Assembly (NCBI GenBank): GCA_018648445.1
Contig: JABGRG010000053.1
Location: forward strand, 1 to 25,206
Source: Rhodospirillales bacterium
Lineage (GTDB): Bacteria; Pseudomonadota; Alphaproteobacteria; Rhodospirillales_A; JACZKS01
Direction: 5' to 3'
DNA: 25,206 nt
A program made the position numbers and the translations under genes. This document shows positions 16,223 to 23,803 of the stretch, one piece after another; within the stretch, counting starts at the first letter, position 1; every line of letters begins with the position of its first letter. Below the pieces are notes generated by a model. The model searched no databases. It was not told where the DNA came from and saw only the letters and a program-made list of their open reading frames with translations.

Positions 16223-16686
16223 AAAAATTTATCCTTATTGCACTTGTCTCCATGCTGACCGGTATTGCCGGACCTTCGGCGGCGGCCGAATTCAAGTCGG
16301 GCGATATTGTGATTGCCAATCCGTGGGCCCGGGCGTCGGCCTCGAAAATGATGAAAGCCGGCGCGGCCTTCATGGCGTTGACCAATAATGGCGCGCAGGC
16401 CGACCGCATCATCGAAGCGCAATCCACCATCGCCAAAAAGACCGAACTGCATACCCACCTGATGGAAAAAGGCGTCATGAAAATGCGCCAGGTCGAGGCC
16501 ATTGATGTGCCCGCCGGAAAGACGGTGGCGCTGAAACCGGGCGGTCTTCATGTCATGTTCATGGGCCTGAAAGGGCCGCTGAAAGTGGGCGCGAGCTTTT
16601 CATTGACGCTGGTATTCGAAAAAGCCGGGAAAATCAAAATCGAGGTGCCGATTATGAAACCCGGTGCCAAGAGTCACATGAAGTAG
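16219..16686 (+). CDS. Periplasmic PCu(A)C-type copper chaperone
   Basis: 155-residue secreted protein with a signal peptide (MKKFILIALVSMLTGIAGPSAAA, cleavage near 23) and a cupredoxin-like fold. It contains the complete Cu(I) signature H-x10-M-x21-H-x-M: H78, M89, H111, M113. PCu(A)C proteins bind periplasmic Cu(I) and pass it to heme-copper oxidases, often together with SCO proteins, so this gene fits the cbb3/SCO block about 4 kb upstream. It is coupled to the GST-like gene by an ATGA overlap. The C-terminus ends in a short Met/His/Lys tail. It converges on the cyclase gene with a 2-bp gap. Confidence 0.95.
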   Translation: MKKFILIALVSMLTGIAGPSAAAEFKSGDIVIANPWARASASKMMKAGAAFMALTNNGAQADRIIEAQSTIAKKTELHTHLMEKGVMKMRQVEAIDVPAGKTVALKPGGLHVMFMGLKGPLKVGASFSLTLVFEKAGKIKIEVPIMKPGAKSHMK

Positions 16687-16688
16687 GG

Positions 16689-18515
16689 CTAATCCACCAC
16701 AAACAGGGAAACTTTTTCGGATTTCCCCCGAATCTCGGCCTCCCCGATGCGGCGCAGGCTGATCGCGCTTACGCGTTCAGCCGTCGCGCCTGAAACCAGC
16801 GTCGGGGTCCCGTATTCCTTGTTCAGCTGTTCAAGACGGGCCGCCAGATTGACGGCGTCGCCGTGGACCGTATAGCTCAACCGCCCTCCGGCGCCGACGC
16901 TTCCGGCCACCACATCACCCGTGTTGATGCCGACGCGACAGGTTAAGGTTTGTCCAGCGAAGGTGCGTCCTTTCACGGCGTCATGCATTTCGACGGACGC
17001 CCGAACGGCGTTTTCGGCGTGGTCTGGATCGGCAAGCGGAACATTGAAAATGGCCAGAACCGCGTCGCCCTGAAACTGGGTAATAACCCCGCCGTGGCTT
17101 TCAATGACTTCAACGACGGTGGAGAAAAAGCTGTTGAGGACATCGACGATTTCCTGGGGCTGAAGGCGTTCCGACATGGTCGTAAATCCGGCCAGATCGG
17201 CAAACAGAACCGTGGCGAGGGCCGATTGCGGCACCGATGTCCCATGATCCTCGACAATCGCCGTGGCCACCGCGTGGGGTACATAGGTTCCAAACAAATC
17301 GCGGATCATGTCGCGTTCGCGCAGGCCCTCGACCATGCCGTTGAACGTTTCGGTGGCGGCGCTCAACTCGCGCAATATGGTGGGTTGGAACGGCGGCAAG
17401 TCGTCCAACTGTCCTTCCCGAACCTTCGCTGCCACGCCAACCATTTGGCGGATCGGCCGTGTCGTCGCCCGCGCCAGCCATATGGCGCACAGAATGGCAA
17501 TGCATAGAACCGCAACACCGGCAGCGCCCGAATAAATCAGATGCAAAATATCGCCGCGCGCGATTTCCGGACCGAAATGCGCGCCGATGGTCCAGGGCCT
17601 GTTTCCGTACCGGCTGATTTCACGGAAAACGAAAATGCGGCGTTCATCATCGACCCAAACCCCTCGCGCCTGCGATTTTTCCAGCGCGCCCATGAAACTC
17701 AGCTTGAATTCATCGGGACTCCAGATCGCCGGAAGATAAGGATCGCCCACCGCGTTCAACAGTGGCAGGGGACTGCCGTCGGCGGTGAACGGCACGGCTT
17801 GCTTGCCGCCTCCCCCTCGCGCCGCCCCTTTTTTCTTGGGTTTGACCAAAAAAGGATGGCCCAAAACCCGTGTGCCGCCAAAAAGAATGAACGGAGTTAC
17901 GCCCGTTCCTTGGGCCGTCGCCTGCAATCGGATGGAAACATCCGAGATGGTTACGCCCTGCCCCAGCACCCCCACATATTCGCCGCCACGGCGCAAGGGC
18001 GTGATTAGAGTAAGGACTATCTCGCCGCCGCCCCCGCCAAGCATGGGGTCGTTCCAGAGCGGGCGATCAAGGGTTTCACCGAGCGCGCTGAATTTGGCGA
18101 TTGCCGGATGATCCGGCAGCGCCTCGGCCTGCACGTCTCCCCCACGAACCCGGTAAAAGCGTGTGCGCCCATCCCGGAGGATAAGCGCCATTCCGCCATG
18201 AAACTTCTTTCCGGCCAGCATTCCAGAAGCCAGGGGATCGAAACTGGCAAAATCGCCGGGATCGACGTTGCCCGCTTCCACCTGCGCGGAAATCCAATCG
18301 GCGCGCCGCATCATGGGATCGAGATCGGTGCCGATTTCACCCACAAGTTCATCAAGAACGGTTTCGGCGCGCAAACGAAGGAGGGTTCGCGTTTTATCCG
18401 TGGCGTCGGAAAACCCCAGAAAAAGCGCCAAACCCACCGCCGCCACGATAATCGTGCCGAAACTGAGGGCCAGAACGCTTGCGATGGGCGCGGTGAAATG
18501 CCGATACGGTTCCAT
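16689..18515 (-). CDS. Membrane-bound class III adenylate/guanylate cyclase
   Basis: 608-residue sensor cyclase. An N-terminal helix (about 12-34) is followed by a large periplasmic domain (about 40-325, Cache-like in position), a second helix (about 326-348), a HAMP-type linker (ARATTRPIRQMVGVAAKVREG) and a C-terminal class III cyclase domain (about 430-608). Metal-binding D440 (LFADLAGFT) and D484 (FQGDAVLAIF) and transition-state N556/R560 (GDAVNLAARLE) are present. The usual base-specifying Lys is Q480 and the Asp/Thr position is T549, so ATP versus GTP specificity is uncertain. It lies 8 bp behind nikR in the same direction, with its ribosome site (GAGAGG) at the nikR stop, implying cotranscription with the nickel regulator. 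Confidence 0.93.
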   Translation of the reverse strand: MEPYRHFTAPIASVLALSFGTIIVAAVGLALFLGFSDATDKTRTLLRLRAETVLDELVGEIGTDLDPMMRRADWISAQVEAGNVDPGDFASFDPLASGMLAGKKFHGGMALILRDGRTRFYRVRGGDVQAEALPDHPAIAKFSALGETLDRPLWNDPMLGGGGGEIVLTLITPLRRGGEYVGVLGQGVTISDVSIRLQATAQGTGVTPFILFGGTRVLGHPFLVKPKKKGAARGGGGKQAVPFTADGSPLPLLNAVGDPYLPAIWSPDEFKLSFMGALEKSQARGVWVDDERRIFVFREISRYGNRPWTIGAHFGPEIARGDILHLIYSGAAGVAVLCIAILCAIWLARATTRPIRQMVGVAAKVREGQLDDLPPFQPTILRELSAATETFNGMVEGLRERDMIRDLFGTYVPHAVATAIVEDHGTSVPQSALATVLFADLAGFTTMSERLQPQEIVDVLNSFFSTVVEVIESHGGVITQFQGDAVLAIFNVPLADPDHAENAVRASVEMHDAVKGRTFAGQTLTCRVGINTGDVVAGSVGAGGRLSYTVHGDAVNLAARLEQLNKEYGTPTLVSGATAERVSAISLRRIGEAEIRGKSEKVSLFVVD

Positions 18516-18523
18516 TGCGCCTC

Positions 18524-19000
18524 TCAGGTTTTCGGGCGGCTGTGAACGTGGGCGGCGCGGGTGTCATCGCCATCCCCGTGGGCGTGGCCGTCCAGACTAA
18601 CGTCCGCCGGAACGATATGCAGGTTGCCGTGGCGCACGCCGCGCTGGGCGATGACGGCGTTGGAGAAATTGCGCACGTCCTCGGTCGGTCCGCGCAAGAT
18701 CATGGCCTCCAGACAGGTATCGTGATCCAGATGAACGTGAAGGGTCGACAGGCTGAGATCATGGTGATCGTGCTGGCTTTGGGTCAACCGCCGTGACAGC
18801 TCACGTTCCTGGTGATCGAAAATGTAGGTCAGGCAGCCGATACAATGGGTGGCGACGCCGCTCTCCAGCCGTTCGCCCTCCAGTTTCTCGCGAACCACGT
18901 CGCGGAAAGCCTCGGACCGGTTCAGATATCCCTTGCGGGCCATGAATTCGTCGAACTGAACAAGCAGTTCATCATCCAGCGTTATGGTGATTCGTTCCAT
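18524..19000 (-). CDS. nikR: Nickel-responsive transcriptional regulator NikR
   Basis: 158-residue ribbon-helix-helix regulator. Residues 1-45 (MERITITLDDELLVQFDEFM, YLNRSEAFRDVVRE) form the DNA-binding domain. The ACT-like metal domain carries the nickel ligand set H77, H88, H90 and C96 (HVHLDHDTCLE). Compared with E. coli NikR (about 133 residues) it has an extra His/Asp-rich tail (about 135-158, with HAHGDGDD and HVH) that may bind additional metal. It is divergent from the nickel transporter operon, which it probably represses when nickel is abundant. GGAGAG upstream supports the ATG. It is cotranscribed with the cyclase downstream. Confidence 0.95.
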   Translation of the reverse strand: MERITITLDDELLVQFDEFMARKGYLNRSEAFRDVVREKLEGERLESGVATHCIGCLTYIFDHQERELSRRLTQSQHDHHDLSLSTLHVHLDHDTCLEAMILRGPTEDVRNFSNAVIAQRGVRHGNLHIVPADVSLDGHAHGDGDDTRAAHVHSRPKT

Positions 19001-19035
19001 TTGCGCGGTCTCTCCGGTTTTCGTTCACAGCCCAC

Positions 19036-19065
19036 ATTGTAGAAAGAAAACCGTTGTAGGGGAAA
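19036..19065 (-). promoter_or_regulatory. Candidate nikR promoter
   Basis: On the minus strand TACAAT (19041-19036) is a good -10 hexamer, preceded after 18 bp by a poor -35 match TTTCCC (19065-19060). It lies about 36 bp upstream of the nikR start. Weak prediction. Confidence 0.3.
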
Positions 19066-19078
19066 CGTGCCTTGACGC

Positions 19079-19131
19079 GTATGATGTTTTTATGATTTGT
19101 AATACCCGCCTTATGATTTGTAATACCCGCC
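19079..19131. promoter_or_regulatory. Tandem repeat, candidate NikR operator region
   Basis: The nikR-nikM intergenic region contains a perfect 21-bp tandem duplication (19090-19110 and 19111-19131); each unit begins TTATGATTTG and ends TAATACCCGCC. A further TATGAT at 19080-19085 precedes it, so TATGAT boxes start at 19080, 19091 and 19112, spaced 11 and 21 bp, on one face of the helix. The E. coli NikR operator is GTATGA-N16-TCATAC; here GTATGA (19079-19084) and TAATAC (19100-19105) form a similar inverted pair with a 15-bp spacer. Location beside nikR and upstream of its expected target supports an operator, but binding is inferred. Confidence 0.55.
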
Positions 19132-19137
19132 CGGCAA

Positions 19138-19144
19138 AAGGAGG
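19138..19144 (+). promoter_or_regulatory. Ribosome binding site deciding the nikM start
   Basis: AAGGAGG is a perfect anti-Shine-Dalgarno match. It ends 5 bp before the ATA codon at 19150 and 26 bp before the first conventional start codon (GTG 19171). The spacing strongly favours initiation at ATA. Confidence 0.75.
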
Positions 19145-19149
19145 CTCCG

Positions 19150-19773
19150 ATAGCACATATTCCCGACGGCGTGGTGGCTGCACCCGTCCTTGTAACCGGC
19201 GCAGTGTTGACGGTGGCAATGGTCGGCTTTGCCCTGCGCAAACTCGACAACGACCGCCTGCCCCAAACCGCCCTGCTGTCTGCGGTATTTTTCGTCTCGT
19301 CCTTGTTTTCGGTCCCGCTCGGTCCCAGCAGCGTACATCTGACGCTGAACGGCCTCATGGGGTTGGTTCTGGGATGGGCAGCCGCGCCCGCGTTCCTTGT
19401 CGCGCTTCTTTTGCAGGCGGTCTTTTTCGGGTTTGGCGGACTGGTCGTGCTGGGCGTCAACACCATCAACCTCGCTATCCCGGCCTTGGTCTGCGCCTTT
19501 GTGTTCGGCCCCTTCCTTCGCCGCGCGAAATCACCGCGCCAATGCATAATCCTAGGGTCAGGCGCAGGTGCTCTTGGCGTTGCCTTGAGCGGTCTATTGA
19601 TTTGCTTGACCCTCGCCTTTAGCGGCCGCGAATTCCTACCCGCGGCGAAAATCGTCGTCGCCACCTTCCTGCCGTTGATGCTGATCGAAGCTGCGGTGAC
19701 AGCCGCGACCGTGGGATTCCTCAAACGCGTTGCACCCGAAATCATAACCCCAACAGGACTTTCAAATGCTTAG
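19150..19773 (+). CDS. nikM: Nickel ECF transporter substrate-binding membrane component NikM, apparent ATA start
   Basis: About 207-residue polytopic membrane protein of the CbiM/NikM family, the substrate-specific component of energy-coupling-factor nickel/cobalt transporters. Read from ATA 19150, the N-terminus is (M)AHIPDGVVAAPV, the family's conserved metal-binding N-terminus in which the His next to the amino end is a nickel ligand. No ATG, GTG or TTG lies in frame between the upstream TGA (19114-19116) and GTG 19171; starting at GTG 19171 would delete the AHIPDG motif. About six hydrophobic segments follow, with HLTLNGLMGLVLG and LGVNTINLAIPAL as family-like loops. The stop overlaps the nikL start. 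Nickel rather than cobalt is inferred from adjacent nikR. The ATA could be a real rare start, a mutation or a sequencing error. Confidence 0.88.
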   Translation: MAHIPDGVVAAPVLVTGAVLTVAMVGFALRKLDNDRLPQTALLSAVFFVSSLFSVPLGPSSVHLTLNGLMGLVLGWAAAPAFLVALLLQAVFFGFGGLVVLGVNTINLAIPALVCAFVFGPFLRRAKSPRQCIILGSGAGALGVALSGLLICLTLAFSGREFLPAAKIVVATFLPLMLIEAAVTAATVGFLKRVAPEIITPTGLSNA

Positions 19774-20359
19774 ATTTCTTGCCATCGTTCTCGCGATCAC
19801 TCTTGGATGGGCGCCTTCGGCCAGCGCCCACAAACTCTCGCTCTTCGCCATGGCGGAAGGCACCGAAATTGTCGGCAAGGTCGCTTTCGCGGGCGGCGCG
19901 CCGGCAACCGGCGCAAAGGTCCGTATCGAAGGGCCCGACGGAACCGTTTTGCATACCGTTGCAGTGGATGCCGAGGGAACCTTCCGCTTTCAGGTGACAC
20001 AACGCATGGATCACGTCGTCGTTGCGGATACGGGCGACGGCCACGCCGAGCGAGCCGAGGTTCATTGGGAGAATTTCCCCGACAGCCTGCCCATGGCGAA
20101 AGGCAGAATAGCCATCGAAGGGGACGGCGATCATGCGCATGAGCACGCTCATACCGATGATCAGACGGCCCAGCACCAGGGAACAACCGACCAAATCGAA
20201 AAAGCCATTGCCCGCCAGATTGGCCCGTTGCGCATGGAATTGGCAGCCTATCAGGACGAAATCCGGTTTCGCGACGTCATCGGCGGAGTTGGATACATTG
20301 TCGGAATCGCAGGTCTACTGGCTTGGTTTCATACACGCCGGAAGCGGATGGCCGCGTGA
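19766..20359 (+). CDS. nikL: NikL-like accessory component of the nickel ECF transporter
   Basis: 197-residue protein with a signal peptide (MLRFLAIVLAITLGWAPSASA) whose predicted mature N-terminus begins with AHKL, placing a His close to the new amino end. Then follow a beta-rich carboxypeptidase-regulatory-like domain (about 35-110), a His/Asp-rich stretch (DGDHAHEHAHTDD), a probable coiled segment and a C-terminal membrane helix (about 168-190) with a basic end. This is the architecture of the NikL/CbiL-type accessory proteins found in NikMLQO operons lacking NikN. It overlaps nikM by 8 bp, and its stop overlaps the GTG start of nikQ. The metal-delivery role is family-based inference. Confidence 0.8.
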   Translation: MLRFLAIVLAITLGWAPSASAHKLSLFAMAEGTEIVGKVAFAGGAPATGAKVRIEGPDGTVLHTVAVDAEGTFRFQVTQRMDHVVVADTGDGHAERAEVHWENFPDSLPMAKGRIAIEGDGDHAHEHAHTDDQTAQHQGTTDQIEKAIARQIGPLRMELAAYQDEIRFRDVIGGVGYIVGIAGLLAWFHTRRKRMAA

Positions 20360-21111
20360 ACTACGTTCCCGTCTTCAATGTGGACGGACGGATCACCGCC
20401 GAAGGCCTGATCCAGCGCCGTGACCCGCGATTGCGCATCGCGCTGGCCGCGCTGTTCGCCCTGAGTTGCGTCTCGTTGCAGTCACTGGACCGGCTGGGGA
20501 TCATGCTGGGGCTGGCACTCGCTCTGGCACTGGCCGCCCGCCTGCCCCTGGGTCCGACAATTCGCCGCATGGCGGCGATGGAAGCGTTCATGGCTGTTGT
20601 TCTGCTGACCCTGCCCTTCAGCATCGTCGGATCAGAGGTGTTTCGCCTTGGTCCCTTCGTCGCCACCTGGCAGGGATTGGGCCGCGCCGCCGAGATCATC
20701 CTCAAGGCCAACGCGGTGGTGCTGGGGGTGTTCGCGCTGATCGGCACCCTTGAAGCGGTGACGTTGGGCCATGCGCTGGCCGCACTGGGATTGCCGCGAA
20801 AGCTGGTGCATCTGTTGCTGCTGACCGTGCGCTATGTCAGCGTGCTGCGCGATCAGTATGTGCAGCTTCGTGACGCTATGCGGGTGCGCGCTTTTCGGGC
20901 GCGCGCCTCGGTGCACGGGCTGGGCAGTCTGGGCTGGCTGGTGGGGATGCTGATGGTGCGCAGCAATGAACGGGCAAGCCGTATTCAGGCCGCCATGAAG
21001 TGCCGGGGGTTCAAGGGCGAGTTTCATGTTCTGCACGAAATGCACGCCGGTCCCGCCGACTGGCTGAGCGCCATCGTTTTTGTCTTTGTCCTGGGTTGGA
21101 TAGTCTTATGA
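20356..21111 (+). CDS. nikQ: ECF transporter transmembrane coupling component NikQ/CbiQ
   Basis: About 251-residue membrane protein of the EcfT/CbiQ family, which couples the ATPase to the substrate-binding membrane protein. About five hydrophobic segments are followed by cytoplasmic coupling helices with the two Ala-Arg-Gly-like signatures, here MRVRAFRARAS and AMKCRGFKGEF. The N-terminus NYVPVFNVDGRI is typical. GTG 20356 overlapping the nikL stop (GTGA) was preferred; ATG 20323 in the same frame would overlap nikL by 37 bp and lacks a ribosome site. The stop overlaps nikO (ATGA). Confidence 0.92.
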   Translation: MNYVPVFNVDGRITAEGLIQRRDPRLRIALAALFALSCVSLQSLDRLGIMLGLALALALAARLPLGPTIRRMAAMEAFMAVVLLTLPFSIVGSEVFRLGPFVATWQGLGRAAEIILKANAVVLGVFALIGTLEAVTLGHALAALGLPRKLVHLLLLTVRYVSVLRDQYVQLRDAMRVRAFRARASVHGLGSLGWLVGMLMVRSNERASRIQAAMKCRGFKGEFHVLHEMHAGPADWLSAIVFVFVLGWIVL

Positions 21112-21881
21112 GCGAACCATTGTTCCACCTTCACGGCGTTTCGTTCGCTTATGGCGACCGGCAGGTTTTGTCAGGGCTAGATTTCACGCTGGAGCCCGGC
21201 GAAAGGGTGGCCCTGCTGGGCGGCAACGGGGTCGGCAAGTCGACACTGCTGCATCTGCTGGTCGGCTTGCACTTGCCACACGCCGGAACTTTGGCGGCTT
21301 TCGGCAAGGATCGCCGCGCGGAGGATGACTTCTTCGAGGTGCGGACCAAGGCCGGATTGTTGTTTCAGGACCCCGACGATCAACTGTTTTGCCCGAGCGT
21401 GCTTGAAGACGTCGCCTTCGGACCGCTGAATTTGGGCAAAAGCCGCCATGAAGCGGTGGAAATCGCTGAAAAAACCCTGGCGGAACTGGAACTGGAGGAC
21501 TTCGCTCCACGCATCACCCACAAACTGTCGGGCGGCGAAAAGCGCTTGGTTTCACTGGCCACGGTCCTGGCCATGAGCCCCGAGGCTTTGCTGCTGGACG
21601 AACCGACCGGCGGCCTTGACGAGGCCGCCGCAAATCGCCTGATGGATCATCTATTGGGATGTGAGAAAGCCATGCTGTTCGTGTCCCACGACCGGGCTTT
21701 TGTTGAGCGCATGGCCACCCGCGCCGTTCAATTGGTGGATGGCCGCCTGGCCGAAGCCGAACTGCACGCCCATCCGCACACCCACGTTCACTCACACGTG
21801 CATGTCCATGCGCCGGGCATGGCCGATCACAGCCACGACACGCCCGCGCACCCGGATCACGAACACAAGAGAGTTACATAA
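21108..21881 (+). CDS. nikO: ECF nickel transporter ATP-binding protein with His-rich tail
   Basis: 257-residue ABC ATPase powering the nickel ECF transporter. It shows Walker A GGNGVGKST (38-46), Q-loop Q87 (LLFQDPDDQLF, ECF/CbiO style), signature LSGGE (140-144), Walker B LLLDEP (161-166) and H-loop H194. The catalytic core ends near 218, after which an unusual tail carries 13 His in residues 220-253, mostly alternating (HAHPHTHVHSHVHVH). The tail probably buffers or senses Ni2+ on the cytoplasmic side. Last gene of the nickel operon; it overlaps the convergent RraA-like gene by 8 bp. Confidence 0.94.
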   Translation: MSEPLFHLHGVSFAYGDRQVLSGLDFTLEPGERVALLGGNGVGKSTLLHLLVGLHLPHAGTLAAFGKDRRAEDDFFEVRTKAGLLFQDPDDQLFCPSVLEDVAFGPLNLGKSRHEAVEIAEKTLAELELEDFAPRITHKLSGGEKRLVSLATVLAMSPEALLLDEPTGGLDEAAANRLMDHLLGCEKAMLFVSHDRAFVERMATRAVQLVDGRLAEAELHAHPHTHVHSHVHVHAPGMADHSHDTPAHPDHEHKRVT

Positions 21882-22569
21882 TCCCGAATTTCTTGAACGC
21901 TTCGACGGCGCTCATGCCTTCGGAAATAGCCTTGCCGACCAGTTTTTCGCCGCGCGCCTTTTCCAGCGATTTCGAAATCACTTCTTCCTCGGCTTCACGC
22001 GGGATGACCAGCACCCCCTCCAGATCACCGAACAAAAGCGCCCCCGGATCGATGCAGATACCGCCGATTTCGATGGGCACGCGATAGTCGATGACCTTGC
22101 CGCGCGGGCCTTGGTCCTGGGCATAGCGCCCGGTGGCAAAAACCGGGAAATCAAGCTCCAGAATGCCCGGAATGTCGCGGGCGAACCCGTTGACGATAGT
22201 TCCGGTGGCGCCCAGAATTTGCGCCCGCGTACACATCAGCTCGCCCCACAACGCGTAGCGCGGAGAGGCCCCCGAGGCGACGTAAATTTCGCCGGGTTTC
22301 AGGTCATCCAGCGCTTCCAGCATCAAACCGAAGGGCTTGTTGGTAAGCGGACCGTTGGCGCCCTCGAAGCTCTCGGCGAAGACATCGGCCTCAAGCACCG
22401 GCATGGCCCGGCCAACCAGCACCATGTCATCACGCAGGGGCTGGATTTCGGGCGGCAGGAACTGGCGCAGGTAGCCCATCTTGTCCATCACGTCGCCAAC
22501 CACGGCGGTAAACAATTCGCGCTTCATCAGGGCGAAAAGCTCTTGGTCGTTCTGATAGTCTTTCGCCAT
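21874..22569 (-). CDS. RraA-like / HMG aldolase-family protein
   Basis: 231-residue protein of the RraA/4-hydroxy-4-methyl-2-oxoglutarate aldolase fold. The motifs VVGDVMDKMGY, GELMCTRAQILGATGTIVNGFARD and DPGALLFGDLEGVLVIP are characteristic. R131-D132 occupy the substrate/metal-binding RD pair of the aldolases, which cleave 4-carboxy-4-hydroxy-2-oxoacids or decarboxylate oxaloacetate. In an operon with a TRAP transporter and an enolase-superfamily enzyme, a catabolic aldolase/decarboxylase is more likely than an RNase E inhibitor. It starts 1 bp after the stop of the upstream gene. The actual substrate is unknown. Confidence 0.87.
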   Translation of the reverse strand: MAKDYQNDQELFALMKRELFTAVVGDVMDKMGYLRQFLPPEIQPLRDDMVLVGRAMPVLEADVFAESFEGANGPLTNKPFGLMLEALDDLKPGEIYVASGASPRYALWGELMCTRAQILGATGTIVNGFARDIPGILELDFPVFATGRYAQDQGPRGKVIDYRVPIEIGGICIDPGALLFGDLEGVLVIPREAEEEVISKSLEKARGEKLVGKAISEGMSAVEAFKKFGIM

Positions 22570-22570
22570 C

Positions 22571-23779
22571 TTACAGGTCCTTCGCAGTGGTGCGCTGGAC
22601 CACGGCGTCCTTGCGTTTGCGAACTTCGGGAAGAAGTTCCATGCCGAGACCCGGTCCTTCGGGCGGACGCACGTAGCCGTTTTCCATGATGGGCAACGCG
22701 GTGGAAACTTCGTTGTACCAACCGCCGTTATAGAAAGCGCGCACGCTTTCCTGGATCAGGGCGTTGGGTTCACTCACCGACATATGGGTGGACGCCGTAT
22801 AGGTCACCGGCCCGGTGCAGTCGTGGGGCGCGAACGGCAGATGGTGGGTCGCCGCCATCTGGGCGATGGCGTGGGCTTCGGTGATGCCGCCGACCCAGGC
22901 GATATCGAGCATGACCACGTCCACGGCCTCGGCCTCGATCAGATCGGCGAAACCCCAGCGCCCGGCAACGGTTTCACTGGCCGTGACGCGTATGCTCGTC
23001 TGCGACTTGAACTCGGCGATGGTGTTCAGGCGGTCCATGCGGATGGGGTCTTCCATCCAGAAGACGTCATATTCCTCGATGGCACGGGAAATCTGGACCG
23101 CCGTCGGCAGGTTCCACAGCGAGTGGCATTCCAGCATGATGTCCATCTTGTCGCCGACGGCTTCGCGGATTTTCTCGAAAGGCTCCAGACCCTTGCGCAG
23201 GTCGGGGCCTGAAATGTAAAGCCCGCCGGAAGCCTCGGCATAGGGGTCGAGCGGCCAGATTTTCATGCCGGTGATGCCCTGTTCGAGCAGGCTTTGTGCC
23301 AACTCGTCGGCGCGGTTCAAAAAGCCGTCCAAGTCCTCATACGGGCCATCGCCGCCGCCGATGCCCCAGTTGTCGGAGAACTGCCCCTTGTTGGAACGGA
23401 TGTATTTGTAGCCGGCGCAGGTGTTGTAGGTGCGCACGCTGTCGCGGTGCTTGCCGCCCAAAAGCTGATAGAGCGGCTGGTTGGTGGCTTTTCCCCACAA
23501 ATCCCACAAGGCGATGTCGATGGCGGAAAGGCCGCGCATTTCCGCGCCCGATCCACGCACCCCGCAATAGCCCTGCATCTTCTGGTGCAGGTAGGAAATG
23601 CGCCGCGGGTCCTGCCCGACCAGCAACGGCGCGGCGATCTCGTGGATCCACGCCTCGACCGTCCGGGGGCCGAAGAAGGTCTCGCCCAATCCGGTGATGC
23701 CCTCGTCGGTTTCCACATAAACCCACAACAGGTTGCCGAATTCCTCCATCCGGAACGTTTCAACGGCCGTGATCTTCAT
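22571..23779 (-). CDS. Mandelate racemase/muconate lactonizing enzyme family protein (probable acid-sugar dehydratase)
   Basis: 402-residue enolase-superfamily enzyme. The capping domain (1-130) is followed by a barrel with K173 (GMKIWPLDPY) at the catalytic Lys position, metal ligands E217 (MLECHS), E243 (WMEDP) and E269 (ASETVAGR), and H319 (APHDCTGP) as catalytic His. This pattern is typical of acid-sugar dehydratases and mandelate racemase-like members, which abstract the alpha proton of a carboxylate. The first metal ligand is Glu rather than the usual Asp. ATG 23779 is preceded by AGAGGA at 8 bp; an in-frame TTG two codons upstream is less well placed. The neighbours suggest catabolism of an imported sugar acid; the exact substrate is not readable. 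Confidence 0.9.
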   Translation of the reverse strand: MKITAVETFRMEEFGNLLWVYVETDEGITGLGETFFGPRTVEAWIHEIAAPLLVGQDPRRISYLHQKMQGYCGVRGSGAEMRGLSAIDIALWDLWGKATNQPLYQLLGGKHRDSVRTYNTCAGYKYIRSNKGQFSDNWGIGGGDGPYEDLDGFLNRADELAQSLLEQGITGMKIWPLDPYAEASGGLYISGPDLRKGLEPFEKIREAVGDKMDIMLECHSLWNLPTAVQISRAIEEYDVFWMEDPIRMDRLNTIAEFKSQTSIRVTASETVAGRWGFADLIEAEAVDVVMLDIAWVGGITEAHAIAQMAATHHLPFAPHDCTGPVTYTASTHMSVSEPNALIQESVRAFYNGGWYNEVSTALPIMENGYVRPPEGPGLGMELLPEVRKRKDAVVQRTTAKDL

Positions 23780-23803
23780 GGACAATTTCCTCTTATCGGC
23801 GAC

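Noticed and set aside
21765..21881. His-rich nikO tail as a simple-sequence or out-of-frame artefact
   Set aside because: The frame is continuous with a complete ABC ATPase, His codons are mixed CAC/CAT, and related His-rich stretches occur in the neighbouring nickel genes.
21661..22689. 342-codon + strand frame across the end of nikO and the RraA-like gene
   Set aside because: It overlaps two genes with clear family motifs, and its translation is His/Arg-rich without a domain.
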